Below, one piece after another: positions 38,750-52,249 of a stretch of DNA of 64,000 bases. Every line of letters begins with the position of its first letter. Position 1 is the stretch's first letter. The DNA is from Phoebastria nigripes (taxonomy: Eukaryota > Chordata > Aves > Procellariiformes > Diomedeidae). The notes beneath the pieces are model-generated. The model was not told the origin of the DNA. It saw only the letters and a list, made by a program, of their open reading frames with translations, and did not search any database. The stretch covers positions 132,373-196,372 of the forward strand of contig JAYKAV010001831.1 in assembly GCA_035582835.1 (NCBI GenBank). Direction: 5' to 3'. The translations under genes were made by a program, and so were the position numbers.

Positions 38750-39820
38750 TGCTCTTTTTACTGTTGAAATTAGAACATAATTAGAAAAAATACATTGTGA
38801 TTGCAAATTTGTTTGTGAATTCTAGCATGGAATTGAGAAAAGATAGGCTTGTTTTGTGGTTTGTTTTGTGTGGGTTAGGGATTTTTCCTGTAGTGTAGGA
38901 AGCTCTTTCCTGAGGGAGGAAGGAAGATGTTAGTAATTTGCTCTATTTCTTGAATAATATTGCAAAGAATACCATTTGGTTTCATGTTGTCACTACTCTG
39001 TCCCCTTTCTGACCTCTGGGTTTTCAAGGTTTCTTTAGGTGAGGTAGGTGCGCCAGGTAAGCTGACATCTTCTTTCTCTTAGCATCTGGTTCTAATTAAC
39101 CATTTTTTTCCATAGGTGCTAACTGTGATATTGTATGTGACCAGGGTTCAGGATTTTCTATTTTTGATCTCCTGTTCCTTTCATTGCTGGAATATTTTTG
39201 TTAAAAAAACTTGTGTTATATTTCAGCATGTATTGCCTGCTTACCATAACAACTGCTGCAAGGAAGGTCTTCTGCTCTTAATAAGGAAAAAGTATTCAGT
39301 GGAGAACTGAAAAGAGAGAGTGCATAGCAAATGTGGTGCCAAAACTTTTATTTATTTCTAAAAGTCATATATAAATTTTTGCTATTATATGCTCAGTATG
39401 TTGAACTATTGCAGGTCTTTGTGTTGCTGTTTAGGCACTGGCCACTGCTGTATTCCTTAGCTCTTAAACTGACTTCAGTTACTTTCTGATGGTTATGTCT
39501 GTGTTTTGTACTGAGAACAGATTCCTTATTTGAAGAGCAAGCTTTGATTCTTGGTGGAGCTTTGCAAGAGTTAATTGGGATACCAAAGAAGGTCTTTCTG
39601 TAAAGGTCTTTTCAATGGCTGTTTTGGATTTATCAAGGTTGAAATGCCTCCTTTTTAAAGAAGGGCTTAATTGAGAAAAGTGCTTTATAGACAGATGAAT
39701 TAATAGATTAATGTGTTGTTGATGCAAGATTTCATGGCACGGATTGGTAAAGTGTAAGAAGCCTCAGAAACAGAGAGTCTGCCTTGATGCACAAATGATT
39801 CTGTTTTTCATGTCCACACG
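38750..39820 (+). other. Presumed intron, nothing recognised
   Basis: AT-rich non-coding sequence. The two open frames (39,116-39,310 plus and 39,479-39,727 minus) have no domain or splice support. Confidence 0.5.
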
Positions 39821-39821
39821 A

Positions 39822-40085
39822 TAGAATCATAACAAATAGGGCTGAAAGCAGTGAGAGTCATCTAATTAATCTCTGTCTCAGAAGCAGGATGAACTATGGC
39901 CAAACCAGCTCTGACCAGACTGGTTCTCTAAAAAACCCCAGGAGATTCCATAATCTCCTCTGGCAATCTCTTCCTGAGCTCGACTAGCCATACTCTTCTA
40001 CACATCGTTTTTCTAAGATCTAACCTAAATCTCCTGTTAGTATCTCTTGCTACAGTTTAAGCTCTTCTTTATCTTACACATAGCA
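39822..40085 (-). mobile_element. CR1 LINE 3' end fragment (antisense)
   Basis: It starts with 'gatagaatcataacaaatagggctgaaag', the reverse complement of the CR1 terminus, which ends in repeats of ATTCTATG type. Then follow 'tcatctaattaatctctg', 'cagaagcaggatgaactatggccaaacc', 'gagattccataatctcctctggcaatctcttcc', 'tctaacctaaatctcc' and 'gctacagtttaagc', all in the order of the antisense CR1 3' UTR. It includes the true 3' end of the element, so it is a 5'-truncated insertion of about 260 bp. Confidence 0.85.
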
Positions 40086-40089
40086 AACA

Positions 40090-43000
40090 GGGAGAAAAGT
40101 CTCTTCTGTTGTTGTTTGAAAATTGTTTTTTCACATACTTTTTCAGCTTTCTGTAAACAAAGAGATGGGTCATTCTGTACAGAGCCCCAAAGTTACAACC
40201 AGAGTGAGGAGTTGTTTGTGTGGCAGGTTATAATTCAGAGGTGCTGCTATGTAGCTCCCCTTTGTTCTTTTGCCTTATTTACTTCAATAAAACAGGGGTC
40301 AGAAGCAGCTTATTATTTTCATGCTGAACATATTAAATTGCTTGATGAGCATCATTTACTGCGTAGGCACTCTTTTGTCAAGGATACCTGGAAAGTCTCT
40401 TAGAAGATAAGCTTCACCAATGTTAGCACTTGATTTTATTGGACAATAGAAACAACATAAATACATGTGGATGTTCCTAGAACAGTGGGTGAAACCATGA
40501 AACAGATTAAACGTTTTTTCTTTCCTTTTTCTTAAGAGACTTACCAGTTGTGACTCAGAACCTCTTCTATAGCAGTTGGGAAGATAATGATTTTTATAGT
40601 GACAAGATTCTCTCCCCTGAAGAATAGTATACTTTGAATGAAAAAGCATTGCAAATGCTTCCATCATTGGATGGTATTTCGTTGACAGGGAGCTTGAATC
40701 ACTATGAGATTAGACTTCAGGCCGTAGCTTCTTGTATTACTTACAGACCAATTAACTTCAGTGCAGCTGTTTGCTATGATCTCTTACAGAGAGAACTAAC
40801 TCTATTTCTGATTTAACAATAAGAAAGTTGCTATTTAAAACCTGGAAATCTGTTTATAGGGTTGAGTCAATATATGTGTTTTTTATGGAATGTAATGCTG
40901 TTTCTGTCTACAGCTGAAAACTGGTAAATTTGAACAAATTGTAAATTTGGTTCATGTTCTGCTTGCATGCCACCAAAGGCCAACGACTGGCGGTTAGCAC
41001 TAGGGCTCTTGTCAGTTGATTCAGGACAATCTACCTGGTTGGATTTATAGTCTAGTAGAACTACTTCCTGTTTGATTAAGCTTTTAGAAAGAGGCAAGAC
41101 CTGTAGGGCTTTGAGTGAGAGTATGTTTTCTTGCTTAAATTAGAGAGGGTGAGGTTAATTAACTTTTTACGCATAAGCATTAATGTGGTTATGGTGATTA
41201 AACTGTAAATCTAAATGATTGGTGTTTGTTCAGATGCTTCTTGCTTCATATAAAACAAATTAAATCGTTTATTGCCTTGCTGCATTTGAACGAGTAAACA
41301 AAGTACAGATTTCAAACCAATTAAGATGGCCACTTTTCTACTTATTGTTATTTGCAACTTTCTGTTTAGACTAATCTGCAGTCTAGAAAGTTTCTCTTCT
41401 GTCACGTTTGTTTGCTTTGGAGTTTATCCAAAAGGCACTTGCTTAAGTAGTTTCTCATAGCTTTTAGAAATCCACATTCCAACTGAAAAAAAAAATTAAT
41501 TTGTTTATATTAATCTAGGTACATAATTCATAATAAATTCTGTATCTTGTCTGTCTGATTTATATTCAAGCAATAAATGAAGTATAATGTCTATTCTAAA
41601 TTTTCAGATGCCTTCAGTAACCATAGAACATACACCAAGAAACAGATACCACCACCAGAATGCCAAAAAATATTGTGAAAACACGAGTATTTCCAAGAGA
41701 CACGTTTTTCTTGAAGAACAAGTAACTGGATATTTTGAAGGATAAGTTGAGTTAGATCGCCCTCAAAATTCCAAATTATGCTTGGCTTCAGCTTTCAGTG
41801 TTGTTCTCTAATAAAGTTGAGGGGTGGCAGTCAAAAAGGTTGTTAGATAAACCAGTGAGTTAGATAAAGCAGTGAATAAAATGGGTATTTTAACATGTGT
41901 GAAACAGATAGATCTGGGATACTTACAAGTTAATCATCTGTTTGTTGATCTTGTTGGAAGCTATGAAGTTGATGTCATAAGCAGGTTCTGACTGTGATAG
42001 GAAAATTTTCAGCTACACATCACGGGTATATGCAAATATAAGTGGTTTTCTAATGAAAAATCTTGCATTAATTTTAGAGGTCATGCTCCAGATGTTATTT
42101 GATCTTCAGACAGTTCTTGCTATCTTTCATAACTTAATGTTATGTGAAGATAACTTTAGATTACAAAATTGTTATCAGTTTTCTAGGTTTTCTCTTAATT
42201 TGTAGTTTAATGATGTAGTCCTACTTATCAACTGCATTTGAATTAGAAGTTTAAAAATCTATTAGAAGTTTAGTAATTTTTCTGGGAGGACAGTTTCTTG
42301 GTTTCCCTCACCAATTTTGGATTGCCCCTGTGAGCTGAAGGGGCCAATAGTGATACTCATCGAAGAATGTGATTTTTGGTGCTGTCACTATCAAAATGGC
42401 AAAGCTGAGCTATGTTAAATCCATCTGGCTCAGTATGTTTAAGAGAGACAAGAGACTGTGCAGTTGGTTTTAGAATCTCCTGACTTTGAAATGCCTGTAT
42501 ACAGTCTCTGAGCACCAGTTCCAAACTGTTTTATGTGGTGGAATTCATGTTTGAGTGCTGCGTTTTGCAGGAAAGTTAATGTTAATTCCCTTATTTAAAA
42601 CAGATCCCGACAACCAGAAGTGGAATGAAGTTCAAGAGCAAAGAGAAGAAGCAGCAAGTTGTTTAGGGAGAAGAAAAAAACACTTCCCCCCCCCCCCCAT
42701 GGTGGAAGTGTGGAATGAATGCTCAAAATAGGGTAAAACCAAACCCAGAAAAATGAAAACCACATGAATGAAAACTAATTTCCAAACAATAAACTTCTGT
42801 TGACATTTTTTGGGCAACATTTGTAAATAATTTGGTTTTGGGCTAGTTCCTGTACTGTAGAATTAAAAAAGAGATAGATTGTATTGTTAAACATTTATTA
42901 TTATATATTATTATAATATTTAATTTTGAATGGCATGTTTATTTAAAATAAAGCCCAAGTATGCAAGAGTCAGCTGCTTTTGTGTGGTGTCACATGAGAC

Positions 43001-43680
43001 AATCTAATAATTTGAGCAGATGGCTATATGCAATTTTTGTCTTAGAAGTACCTCTGTAAATGTGAAAGAAAACATTGTATTTTTAGAACTCAGCGTCACA
43101 CACGTTTTGTTTTTTTTTTTTTTCCCAAAAGCCTGAAAGCAGAATGCGTAGTTCAGAATGGTGTTTTAATAAAATGAAATACATTTTACAATGATCATGA
43201 CATTGAGATAATTTAAAGAAACATTCTCTGTGTGGTGAGGACTTGACAGTTGGGATTCAGTATTTTTGAGGGTGGTTTGGGCTTGGTGTGTTTTTTTGGA
43301 ACTGGCACTTTTTTTTTCTCCCCTCTGCCCTGGCAGATAAGGCTTGTTTTGGTCTTCTCTTACAGAAATATAGTATATGAGTTGTACTTTAAATCATATT
43401 TCTTGTGGTGAAATACAGGATTATTCTAGTGTATGACCTTCTACTTGGTCAGCCAACAATACTAATAAATGAAATTAAAAGCAGTTATGTATGGGGCCAG
43501 AGAGGTCCTGTTCTAGTTTGTATCTGATGACTGTCTGTATCTGGAGTACCTTCTGTGCTGTAAAAATGCTTCGGACTCATTTTGACTCCTTGTCCAGGGT
43601 TCTCAGAATCTGGTATGAAGTAAAAGTGGTCAGCTTTAATAGTCTATGTCCTCAAGGAAATACAGGTAAATCTGCACTAC
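40090..43680 (+). other. Presumed intron with small simple-sequence features
   Basis: AT-rich sequence. A C13 run lies at 42,686-42,698, flanked by short inverted arms CACTTCC/GGAAGTG. An extremely AT-rich patch lies at about 42,885-42,930, and a T14 tract at 43,110-43,123. No exon or repeat family was recognised. Confidence 0.5.
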
Positions 43681-43772
43681 TGCTGGTTAACTTCGGTGCT
43701 GGTTAACTTCGGTGCTGGTTAACTTCGGTGCTGGTTAACTTCGGTGCTGGTTAACTTCGGTGCTGGTTAACT
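43681..43772. repeat. 16-bp minisatellite, about 5.7 copies
   Basis: The unit GCTGGTTAACTTCGGT begins at 43,682, 43,698, 43,714, 43,730, 43,746 and 43,762, the last copy breaking off after 'gctggttaactt'. The copies are essentially identical, so the array is recent or being homogenised. Each unit contains the palindrome GTTAAC and one CpG. The period is not a multiple of three, which argues against a coding role. Confidence 0.95.
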
Positions 43773-44796
43773 TATTTCAGTCGTGGCTGTTGTCTTCTGT
43801 GCTCGCTCCATGTGGATGAGGGGGTTCCACTTGTGCATTTCATCTCCTGCTCTGCTTTGGCTGGGCTCTCTCTATTTCGTCTTTGACAGGAACCCAACTG
43901 CACTTGCTCTCAGAAATGTGCATGTATTTTCATTGAAGACTAACTTGATTAGTCAAGTTTGCTTCAGGCTCTAAAAGACCTAATACCTAGTCAAGAGAGA
44001 CGATGCATGTGTATGCTGGAATATCCTTGTAAGATAGTTTGAGAGTGTGTGCTGTCCTTGTATAACTAGCTTGGCGATGAGGAGCGCCTGAATGTAAGCC
44101 ATAACTTCTTGAGGTAGCCTGCCACTTCTGGTAGGTGCCCAAAGTGCAAGCAAACCTCAATTACATTTCAGTGCAGTGCTGCTGTAATTAAGCCAGAAAA
44201 GGGTCCTTAGGCAGTCTCTGTGCCCAGTTCTACCTCTTTCAAAGGTTATGAGTCTTAGGAACAAGTGAAAACACGTGTGCAGAGCTATCGCTTGACGAAC
44301 ATAGCCTTCTCTGGCAAAACCTGTTTTTGGCTCAGCCAAAATATTTTCATGAAGTTACATAGACCTATGAACAATAACATGACAGTTTTTTTCTATAGTT
44401 CAACATCCCCCTTATATTTCTTTGTTTAAAGCTTAAAACCAACTGCTTCATGAGGAAACGATAAGGGTGGCTTTATTTTTGTTGGGGAAATCCAGGTTGA
44501 AGGTTCTGAGTTGCTACACAGTGTGAATTGGAGGATATAAGTACCGGGGCCCTCCCTCTTTTAGCAGAAGCCTTTTTAAAGCTTTATACAAAGGGCTCTA
44601 CAAAACACAAACTAAACTTTTTTTCCTAAATGGCTAAACAGGATGTAGATATAAATAATAATTCAATACAAACTTATTTTGGTGGAGCTTTCTCACACAC
44701 AGCTTCTTGTATGTTGAAAAATGTAGTTTCCTTTTAGAAAGAGTTCTTTCATTAGTTTCCGGACAGTGCTTAAGATGATGAATTCATACCATTTGG

Positions 44797-44819
44797 AAAA
44801 AAAAAAAAAAAAAAAAAAA
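44797..44819. repeat. A23 homopolymer
   Basis: Twenty-three uninterrupted A. No retrocopied sequence was recognised immediately upstream, so it is not called a retropseudogene tail. Confidence 0.95.
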
Positions 44820-47800
44820 TTAAAAACTCTTGTTCCAGGGTGTTGTTAATTTCTCTATGTTAACAGTAATGGTTTTTTTTTTTTTTAATTTGGTGTTTTT
44901 GAAATGCATTGTTCTTAATCAAAAATTTTTGAGATTTTTCTTAACTCTTTGCAAAATATTCAGAATGGTTGAGCAAGAAGGTGATCAAGTACTGGAGTAG
45001 AGACTTCGCGTACATACCATGTTAATAAAACAGCTTTATAGATTCTGTCTTTGTAGAGCTTTCCTATTCTGCAGGTGAACACAAGTCTACTGAACATTGT
45101 CCCCACAAAACTGCATGCCCATCTATTGTAACAAATACCACTTTATCACTTTAAAACTATTTATTTTTGTTTTGTTTAAATGCACCTGCTCAGTAGCTTT
45201 TCTGTGGTCTGTTCCATGTAGCCAATCTCTCTTGCTGACATGCATATTCTACATAGCAACAGGGAAATACTTTTTGAAGGTACCATAGACAGAGATTTAA
45301 GGCCAGTGGCAGAATGTGAAACCACTTCTAATTCTGGCTATATGCTTGACTCCTTGTTTAATCTTTATCTTGGAGAGACTGTCCTACCAAATCATGGTTG
45401 ATGTAACCTGAAGGAAGTAGAAGAACCCGAGATTGGCTGTCATAGGGGAGTTGGGAAATATCTTTGTATGAAGACAGAAAAGAAATGATTGTCAATCTTG
45501 TTCGTAGTATGTTATTACCTCTTGTTCAGACAGGCTAGTTTTGAATCACTGAGGTGTCTTCAGACTTTAAACACACTCGGCGTGAATTTGGGCTTGGTTG
45601 GCTTTTTTTGTTTGTTTTTTCTCAGCAGAATAGTTTGTATCAAGTTGTTTCTCACTTTGAGTGGTGTTACCACACAACAGGCTTTGTATATTTTTATTCT
45701 TTTGTATTCTCCTATAAGCTTTATATTCTCTTATTCTGTAAAGTTAACTAGCTTTTCTCTGAAATGTTTCTTTTTCCACCCATTTGCCTTTCCCGGTTAA
45801 ATTTGAGATCATTCTCACAGCAATACTATGCTTGGCTAACCATATAGGTTTGCTAATTTCCTGTCTAATTCATTCTCCCGTGGACCATCTTGTCTCAGCA
45901 GAATTGGTTTCTCCATCTAGTCAGGACTAGTTTATAACACCTACCTCTTTCATATGAGTATCTGAATCATTGAGGGGAGCCAGGATCACCTTTTCTGTCA
46001 GTGCTGGTAAGGGCTTTGTGCTTTGCCTTCTACATTTGCTTTGCTTGGTGTTAGTGATTTATGTATTTATTTTTGGATGTCCATGGCTCACCTTCTGCTT
46101 CACTCAGTCTCTTGCTTTGATGACATAATATATTTCAGCCTTCTACTTCTTGAACTCTGTCTAAATGGAAGGTGTCTTGTGATACTCAAGCTAAGCTGTT
46201 TTGTCTGTGGATCAAAATCATTCTGCATTACTGCACCTCTATTGTGTATATACAGGGGATTTTGGGGAGGGTTCTGAGACCCAAGAGGTATATGCATGCA
46301 ATGTGCACTCCTTCCTTTGTCTTTTCTATGGTGGTTTCTTTTTCTTTTAATTGTTACAAATTTAATGCTTTCTGCCTCAAGTGCAGGGTCTGCAGGATGT
46401 TAGCAGCAATTTCTATGAAAGTTCCTTCTGTTCTCCCCTCCCCTCCTTTTTTTTTCTTTTCTTTTCTTTTTTTTAATGGTCCTCCTTTTAAGCCAATTGC
46501 TTGTCTAAGCCCTGAGTTGTGAGGCTCTGTCTTCTGTAAGCTACTGACTACTAAAAGTTCTCTGTGGCTCTTTAGTTATCATCTGCTTTTTTCTACCACA
46601 TTTCTTGACTGAGAAAGAAGTTGTTCCTCAAAGACATGTTCTGGTGTTGGCAAGCTCAAAACATTGGCAATTTCTCCTTTTTATTTTCTGGAGAAATGTT
46701 GGTTTTCTGGCTTTGAAATTTTATACTGGCAATCTTTAATCTGCTGTGGGGAGCTGGGAGATGACTTGCAGCTCATGATGTGTGCAGGGGATGGGAGAAC
46801 AGGACAAAGTGAATGTTCGAGATTGTTCGAGATAGTCCATCTCAGATCGTTATGTGGATATCTGCTCTTGTGGAAGGTGGAAATTAGTGACTCAACAGCG
46901 ATCCTATCTAGTCCTGTGTTCCCACTGAAAGTAGGAAGAGTCAGCACAATGCTTAATCTTGAGTTTACCAACAGTGTTTTCTACCTAATATTTAAATTGT
47001 GCTGAATACCTCTCATGCCTCTCTCTGAAGTTTCTGTGAGCCCTTATTCACAGCTTTTCAAATGTGCACTGTTGTTAGGTTTTCTTCAATCTATAGTGAG
47101 TAAAAACTTTCTCTAAATTAAGGGCTGTGGTTCTCAGAAGCTGATAACATGTATCCTCAGAGAAAATTTCTATGAAATCTGATAATGATTGTAGCTTTAT
47201 ATTTAAAAAAAAAAAAAAAAGGAGGGAGAGGGGGGAGAGAACTTGTGTTTCAGCAGTTTATCTGGTCATCTGTGAGATTTGGGGAAGATGCTTATTCTTG
47301 TGCTAAGCATTTGGTTAGTTTTATTGTAGCCTTTTCTGAAGCATTGGAAGGAATGTGGAGAATGGTGGACAGTGGTCTCAGTGTTCCCTGGTTCACATGA
47401 CTGGAGTTGACTGGTAGATCTGAGATCAAGAAGATGTTTTTTCTGAGGTCAGACTGTCTAGGGTGTGTTGCTTCTTTCATTTCCAGTGTGTTGGGAGGCG
47501 GTTTGCCCACTGGGCAGTGTATTTTACCTGCCCATGCCCTAAATGTGGAGCTCGGGTGTTGATGATACCCTCATACTGCCTTTCTCAGTTTGTGGCATTT
47601 GATCGAGTCTCCTGATGGCTGAAGTAGTTAAGTGTAATTGAAGTCTTGGGGACTGTTTCATGGTAATATTTGAGTAAAATTAATGGCATACTGGTTAATG
47701 CATTGAATACTCTGGTGATCATTTCCACCTTTTAGCTATGGCATAATTGGACTTTGTTTGGAAAATTAGTACCAGAAGCAGTGATGATACTTGTTGTAAG

Positions 47801-49213
47801 CAAATTACTCAGCTGAATATGATCCGTTTTTCTGCCTAAGCTCCAGTCATTATTTTGGCTAATGCTTGTGCATTGCTAATTTTACTGTTTCATACCACGT
47901 ATTGTTAAATCGCTGTCTGCTTCAGTTGTCTTGCTGCTCACTGTGTGTGCTGCATGACTGGTCACAAAAAACACGTTCTACAAAGCTATTCCATGAAGAT
48001 TGCATGTTTCTATACCACGCGGATGTTGACTGATGGCTTGACACGCTACGGTTGCAAAGCAGTCTTTGCTTATTAAAACTCAGAAGAGGTTGCCACTTGC
48101 AGTGTGTGTGGTTTCATGTAAAATTACTGAGACAAATCCTGCTAAGCTTGGAAGAGTGATTATAAACCACTGATTTCCTATGCGAGAAATGCTTGTGATT
48201 GCCCTCTCCCTTCCAGGAGTGTGGGTTTGGATACTGGGAGACTGTGTGGTCCTTCTCTGCCCTTATTTTTCAATTGGATGTTCAGCTATTAAATATGTCG
48301 TTAGTTTCTTTTTCCTAATACCTCCAAGCCTTTTCCAGAAATTCATGGAGAATTTAAAAGAAGCAAAGATTACCTGTTCTCCTTAAACTTATACTGGTGT
48401 TTCTCAAAAATTTTGCAGACTCAGACACTTTTGTATGTGTCTGTCTTCAAATAGTCCTCTCCATTCCCTAGCGCTGTCTAGGGAGAGCTTACGTTACCAA
48501 TGGTTAGTTACCTTAACTGCTAGTAGCAGCTTGTTTCTTCCAGGTCAGGAGAGTGAGAAACAGCTGCAATTTCTGGATGTAGGTGTAAAAGTTCGCTCCC
48601 TTGTCCTGAAGTGGCTGAGCTGTTGCCAGCAAAAGGTAGATAATTGTTCCCTGGATAATATAAGTTCTTCACTAGCTATTGTGAATTTTGTTTTTTAAAT
48701 CTTGCTTGATATTGTTGAATCTGTTGACTGATGGACCCTGAGCATAAAAATTAATACTAAAATGCTATTTTGTCTTTCATCAGATACTAAATGAGTAGTT
48801 ACACAGAAGTTGAACAGACTGTGGCATAAGTTATGATATCAATATAGTATTTGAAAGCTGTAATTCAGTACAGGAAATGGGCTCTCGTAGATGACATTGA
48901 ATTGAGTGTTATAAAAACAAGGTCTGACATAGTCTTGGTATGTAAACCAATTTAGTTGTAAATCAATTCAGTTGTCTAAACTGTACACAAAGAGATTTCC
49001 TAGATACCAGTTCAATGCAGAAAGTTAATGAAACCCAGAAATTGGGTATGTTGCAATTAAAAAAAGAACAGATTAGCTGGGTTCTAAAGGAGAAATCTGT
49101 ACCCACTTGGAAATTAAATGCTTCGTGTTTTAGTGAATTTGAAATAAATGACCGGTGCAGCATGAATGCATGCTGAATGAAATAACTACATGTGAAGGCC
49201 AGAACCGTGGGGT

Positions 49214-49240
49214 TGTGTGTGTGTGTGTGTCTGTGTGTGT
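49214..49240. repeat. (TG)n microsatellite
   Basis: An alternating TG tract of about 27 bases with one C interruption at 49,231. Confidence 0.95.
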
Positions 49241-50994
49241 AACTCAGCAAAATATTTCAAGGACGTTAGCTTGACATGCAAACTGAGAAGTGACAGAGCT
49301 ATGACAATTCAGGAAAGCAGACTGCTGTCACTGGGTAAAGCTTACTAGCCCTTTCTTTTCTTTAGCAAAAAGCAAGTATGGATGCCAAAAATGTGATAGT
49401 GATGCAGTTAGATGAATAACTGTTGTTCCTTTACCTAACGCATGACAGAGGTCTTTTCCCATCTCTCCTCTGAAAATGCTATAGAAATAAAATACCTCCT
49501 GCTCTCTTCAAAAGCAAAAAACCTGACAATTTTTAAATCTCTCTGACTATCTGATTTCAGAGGCCACGGCAAAATTTGGGACTCTTTTCTTAGAATAGTG
49601 ACTTTAAAGAGGAAAAGGAATAATTTTTGTAGAGGTGATAAATCAGATGCTCCTGGATTATCTTTTTCAAAAACCAGGGAGACATTACATTTCAAATTTT
49701 TTTTTTTCCGTTTAATAAATATTGCACTTTTTTTCATAGTATGTAGTGGAAGATTATGCTACAAGTAGTTCTGGAGTTAAAAATCTAATAGCATTTGAAA
49801 GATTAAATGTTTATATGGGTATTTAAATCATATTTGCACTGAACAGCAAACATTTTTAGAGAAGACATTAAACCTCAGGTTTTCACAATATAACCTACAA
49901 ACAGTATTTCATAGTCCTATACATGTATACTTCAACTCTCCTTTGTACATTTTCTCTTAGCAGCCACCATCAGGCATAGAAACTTATATGGAAATTAGTG
50001 TTTTGCTGTTCCTACTAAAACAGAATCCTTAAACGTCTGTCCCTAAAAACAATCAGCTTTTGTGAACTTGCAGTCTATGTATACTTACTCAGCACTGTTT
50101 AGCATTTTCTACTCTCTTCTGAAGGTTCTGTCCTAGGAAAGAACCCAGGATTAGGAAGAAGAAAAAAAAAAAAAATTCTCACCTCCTCTTTGACAGATGC
50201 ATCTGTTAGTAAACTCAGCCCAGTTTTAACACATAATCAACCATCACTTTCTGGTTATGATCCAATGCAGAAGATACAGAATAACTTTTACAGCAGTATC
50301 TTTTAACTGGCAGAGATGTGTGTGATGTTCTGGTACTGATGACAAAACACTTCCATGTCAATGTGCTGACATCTGATTTCTTCTTGTTCAATAACATCTA
50401 TAGCTATGGTCATATGCACCTTTGATCTGCTGGAATGGATGCAGAGAGGTATGGCTGCCCAGCTTACCTGCTAGAATATAGTTTGAGTGCTCCCATATCT
50501 GCTTGAGTCAGGTCAGCTAGTTTAGGTTAAAGCACTGTCTTCGATAGCTTACGCAGTTGTCTCATGCAGGTGAGATCCTTCACATATTCCATTCCATTGA
50601 TTCTGACATGTGAGTGGCATTCTCCACCAGAAGACCCATATATCAAACTCTTCCAGACCATTGGAAACTTATCTATGCCATTTTAGAAACAGGTGTTGTA
50701 CACAGGAGATGTTAGAATTGTCTGGTGGCTAAGCCAAACTATCATAGATTGGGAAATGTACAAGCAAGTTAATCCTGCCTAATTTGCCTTCTGTGTTTCA
50801 TGTGTGTTTTGGTGTACTCTTTAATTACTTACATTGCTTTGTTTTCCTTCTTCCTTTCCCCATAGGACCCATGAGTCATTCATTGCACAGGATGGGTGGT
50901 GGTAGTTTAATTAGCTGCTGTTAACAACTGTGGAAAAAAACAGAGTTAGGTGTTGTTGCCTCATGTTCTTTTCTGCTATTTGAACACTTTTCTG

Positions 50995-52245
50995 AAGGTA
51001 GAATTAGAACACAAAAATAGCCATATTGGGTCAGTCCAAATACATCTCTCGACCAGCAACATGTTTTACAATAGCTGTAAACAAATGCCTGTGGAGGAGT
51101 AAAAACAGAAAATGTGTATGTGCTACTGTTACCTGATATCTTACAGGTTTGCAACTCTTTTAAGCGCAGGCAATTTCAGAGTTAGTTGTGGTTTATGTCC
51201 TTATTAACATCAGTAGATTTTAATATCTGAATATGTCCAATTTCTTTGTGAAGTGAGGCAGAATCCACAGCCTCCTTTGGCAATGAGCTGGTGCTTCTTC
51301 AGGTGAACTACCAGTTACATGACGAACCACCTCTTGTCCTTTTTGAAGCTATCTCCAATGAGCTTAATTCAACGGCTCTTAATCCTTGTGCTGGAATAGA
51401 CAGCGTGCAGTTACTTGGTACCACCACGCCCTAGAACTTACTTAAAGCTTTGTAAATTTGGCAGACCTCTCCAAAATTCTCTTCTCCAGAATGAAAAACC
51501 TAAGATTGCTTAGACTGCTTCTTGAAGGAAAAGCTATTCCATATTTTGATCATCCTTTTTGTCCTTTTAGGAACCCTTTCCAGTTCTGTTACCCTTTTTG
51601 CAATAAGGGGAATAAAAAATACAGTGTTAGGTATAAACATGGTTAGTTTGAAACATAGATACATACAATGGCTCGATGATGTTCCTGTCCTTACTTCTAA
51701 CACTTGATTTGTTTTTTTGAGAACTATCGAGGACCAAACTACTGTTTTCATGGGACTATCATAACCCAAAATCTCATTCCTGAGTAATATAATGGTCAGC
51801 TTAGACCCCATCAGTTTATTATGACTGCAGTTTTTTTCTCTCCATGTAGATCACTTTATTTGTTGAATGTCACCTGCCATTCTGCTGTCCATTCAGTCTC
51901 ACAGTATCCTTCCGTGAATCTTTAGTCTGTACTGTTTTGAATAACTGGATGTTGATCACTGCTCACCTTTGCCACAGCAGATCCATCACAGATCCTTGAG
52001 AAATTTTGCAAGTGGCCTCCCTCCATTGCAGGAATTGAGCATTTACTCTTACCCTCTGTTTCCTGCCACTTAACCAATTACTTGTCCATACAAGCCTTTT
52101 CTTTTTCTGTCATGACCACTTGGTTTTCGTAAGAGTTTGAAGAATTTTGTAGAAAGCTTTCTGAAAATCCACCTTGACTGTGCTTGTATGGGTCTTTCTG
52201 TGGCAGTCATGGCTACTATGTCTGGATACTTCAAAAATGCTGAGT
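50995..52245 (-). mobile_element. Ancient CR1/L3-type LINE, about 1.25 kb (antisense)
   Basis: The plus strand follows the reverse complement of an old amniote CR1 from its 3' end inward. 'aatagccatattgggtcagtccaaatac' (about 51,016-51,043) comes first, then 'atgtccaatttctttgtgaag' (about 51,233) and 'cctcttgtcctttttgaagc'. The coding part follows: 'tgaatgtcacctgccattctgctgtccattcagtc' (about 51,865-51,899), 'cagatccttgagaaat' (about 51,988) and 'gtttcctgccacttaaccaattacttgtcca' (about 52,059-52,089). 'gaaagctttctgaaaatccacctt' (about 52,151) ends the clear part. The order is continuous, but no frame is intact. It was recognised from the remembered family pattern and its age is inferred from divergence. 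Confidence 0.8.
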
Positions 52246-52249
52246 TTTA

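Larger units (their letters stand above)
43780..50990 (+). other. Presumed intron with homopolymer and dinucleotide tracts
   Basis: An A23 tract at 44,797-44,819, an A16 tract at 47,205-47,220 followed by a purine-rich G/A stretch, a TG repeat at 49,214-49,240 and an A14 tract at 50,162-50,175. A pyrimidine tract lies at about 46,434-46,476. The longest open frame (46,172-46,522, 116 codons) runs through that pyrimidine tract and is not credible as a gene. Nothing else was recognised. Confidence 0.5.

Noticed and set aside
44797..44819. A23 tract as the tail of a processed pseudogene
   Set aside because: No coding-like sequence or target-site duplication was recognised next to it.
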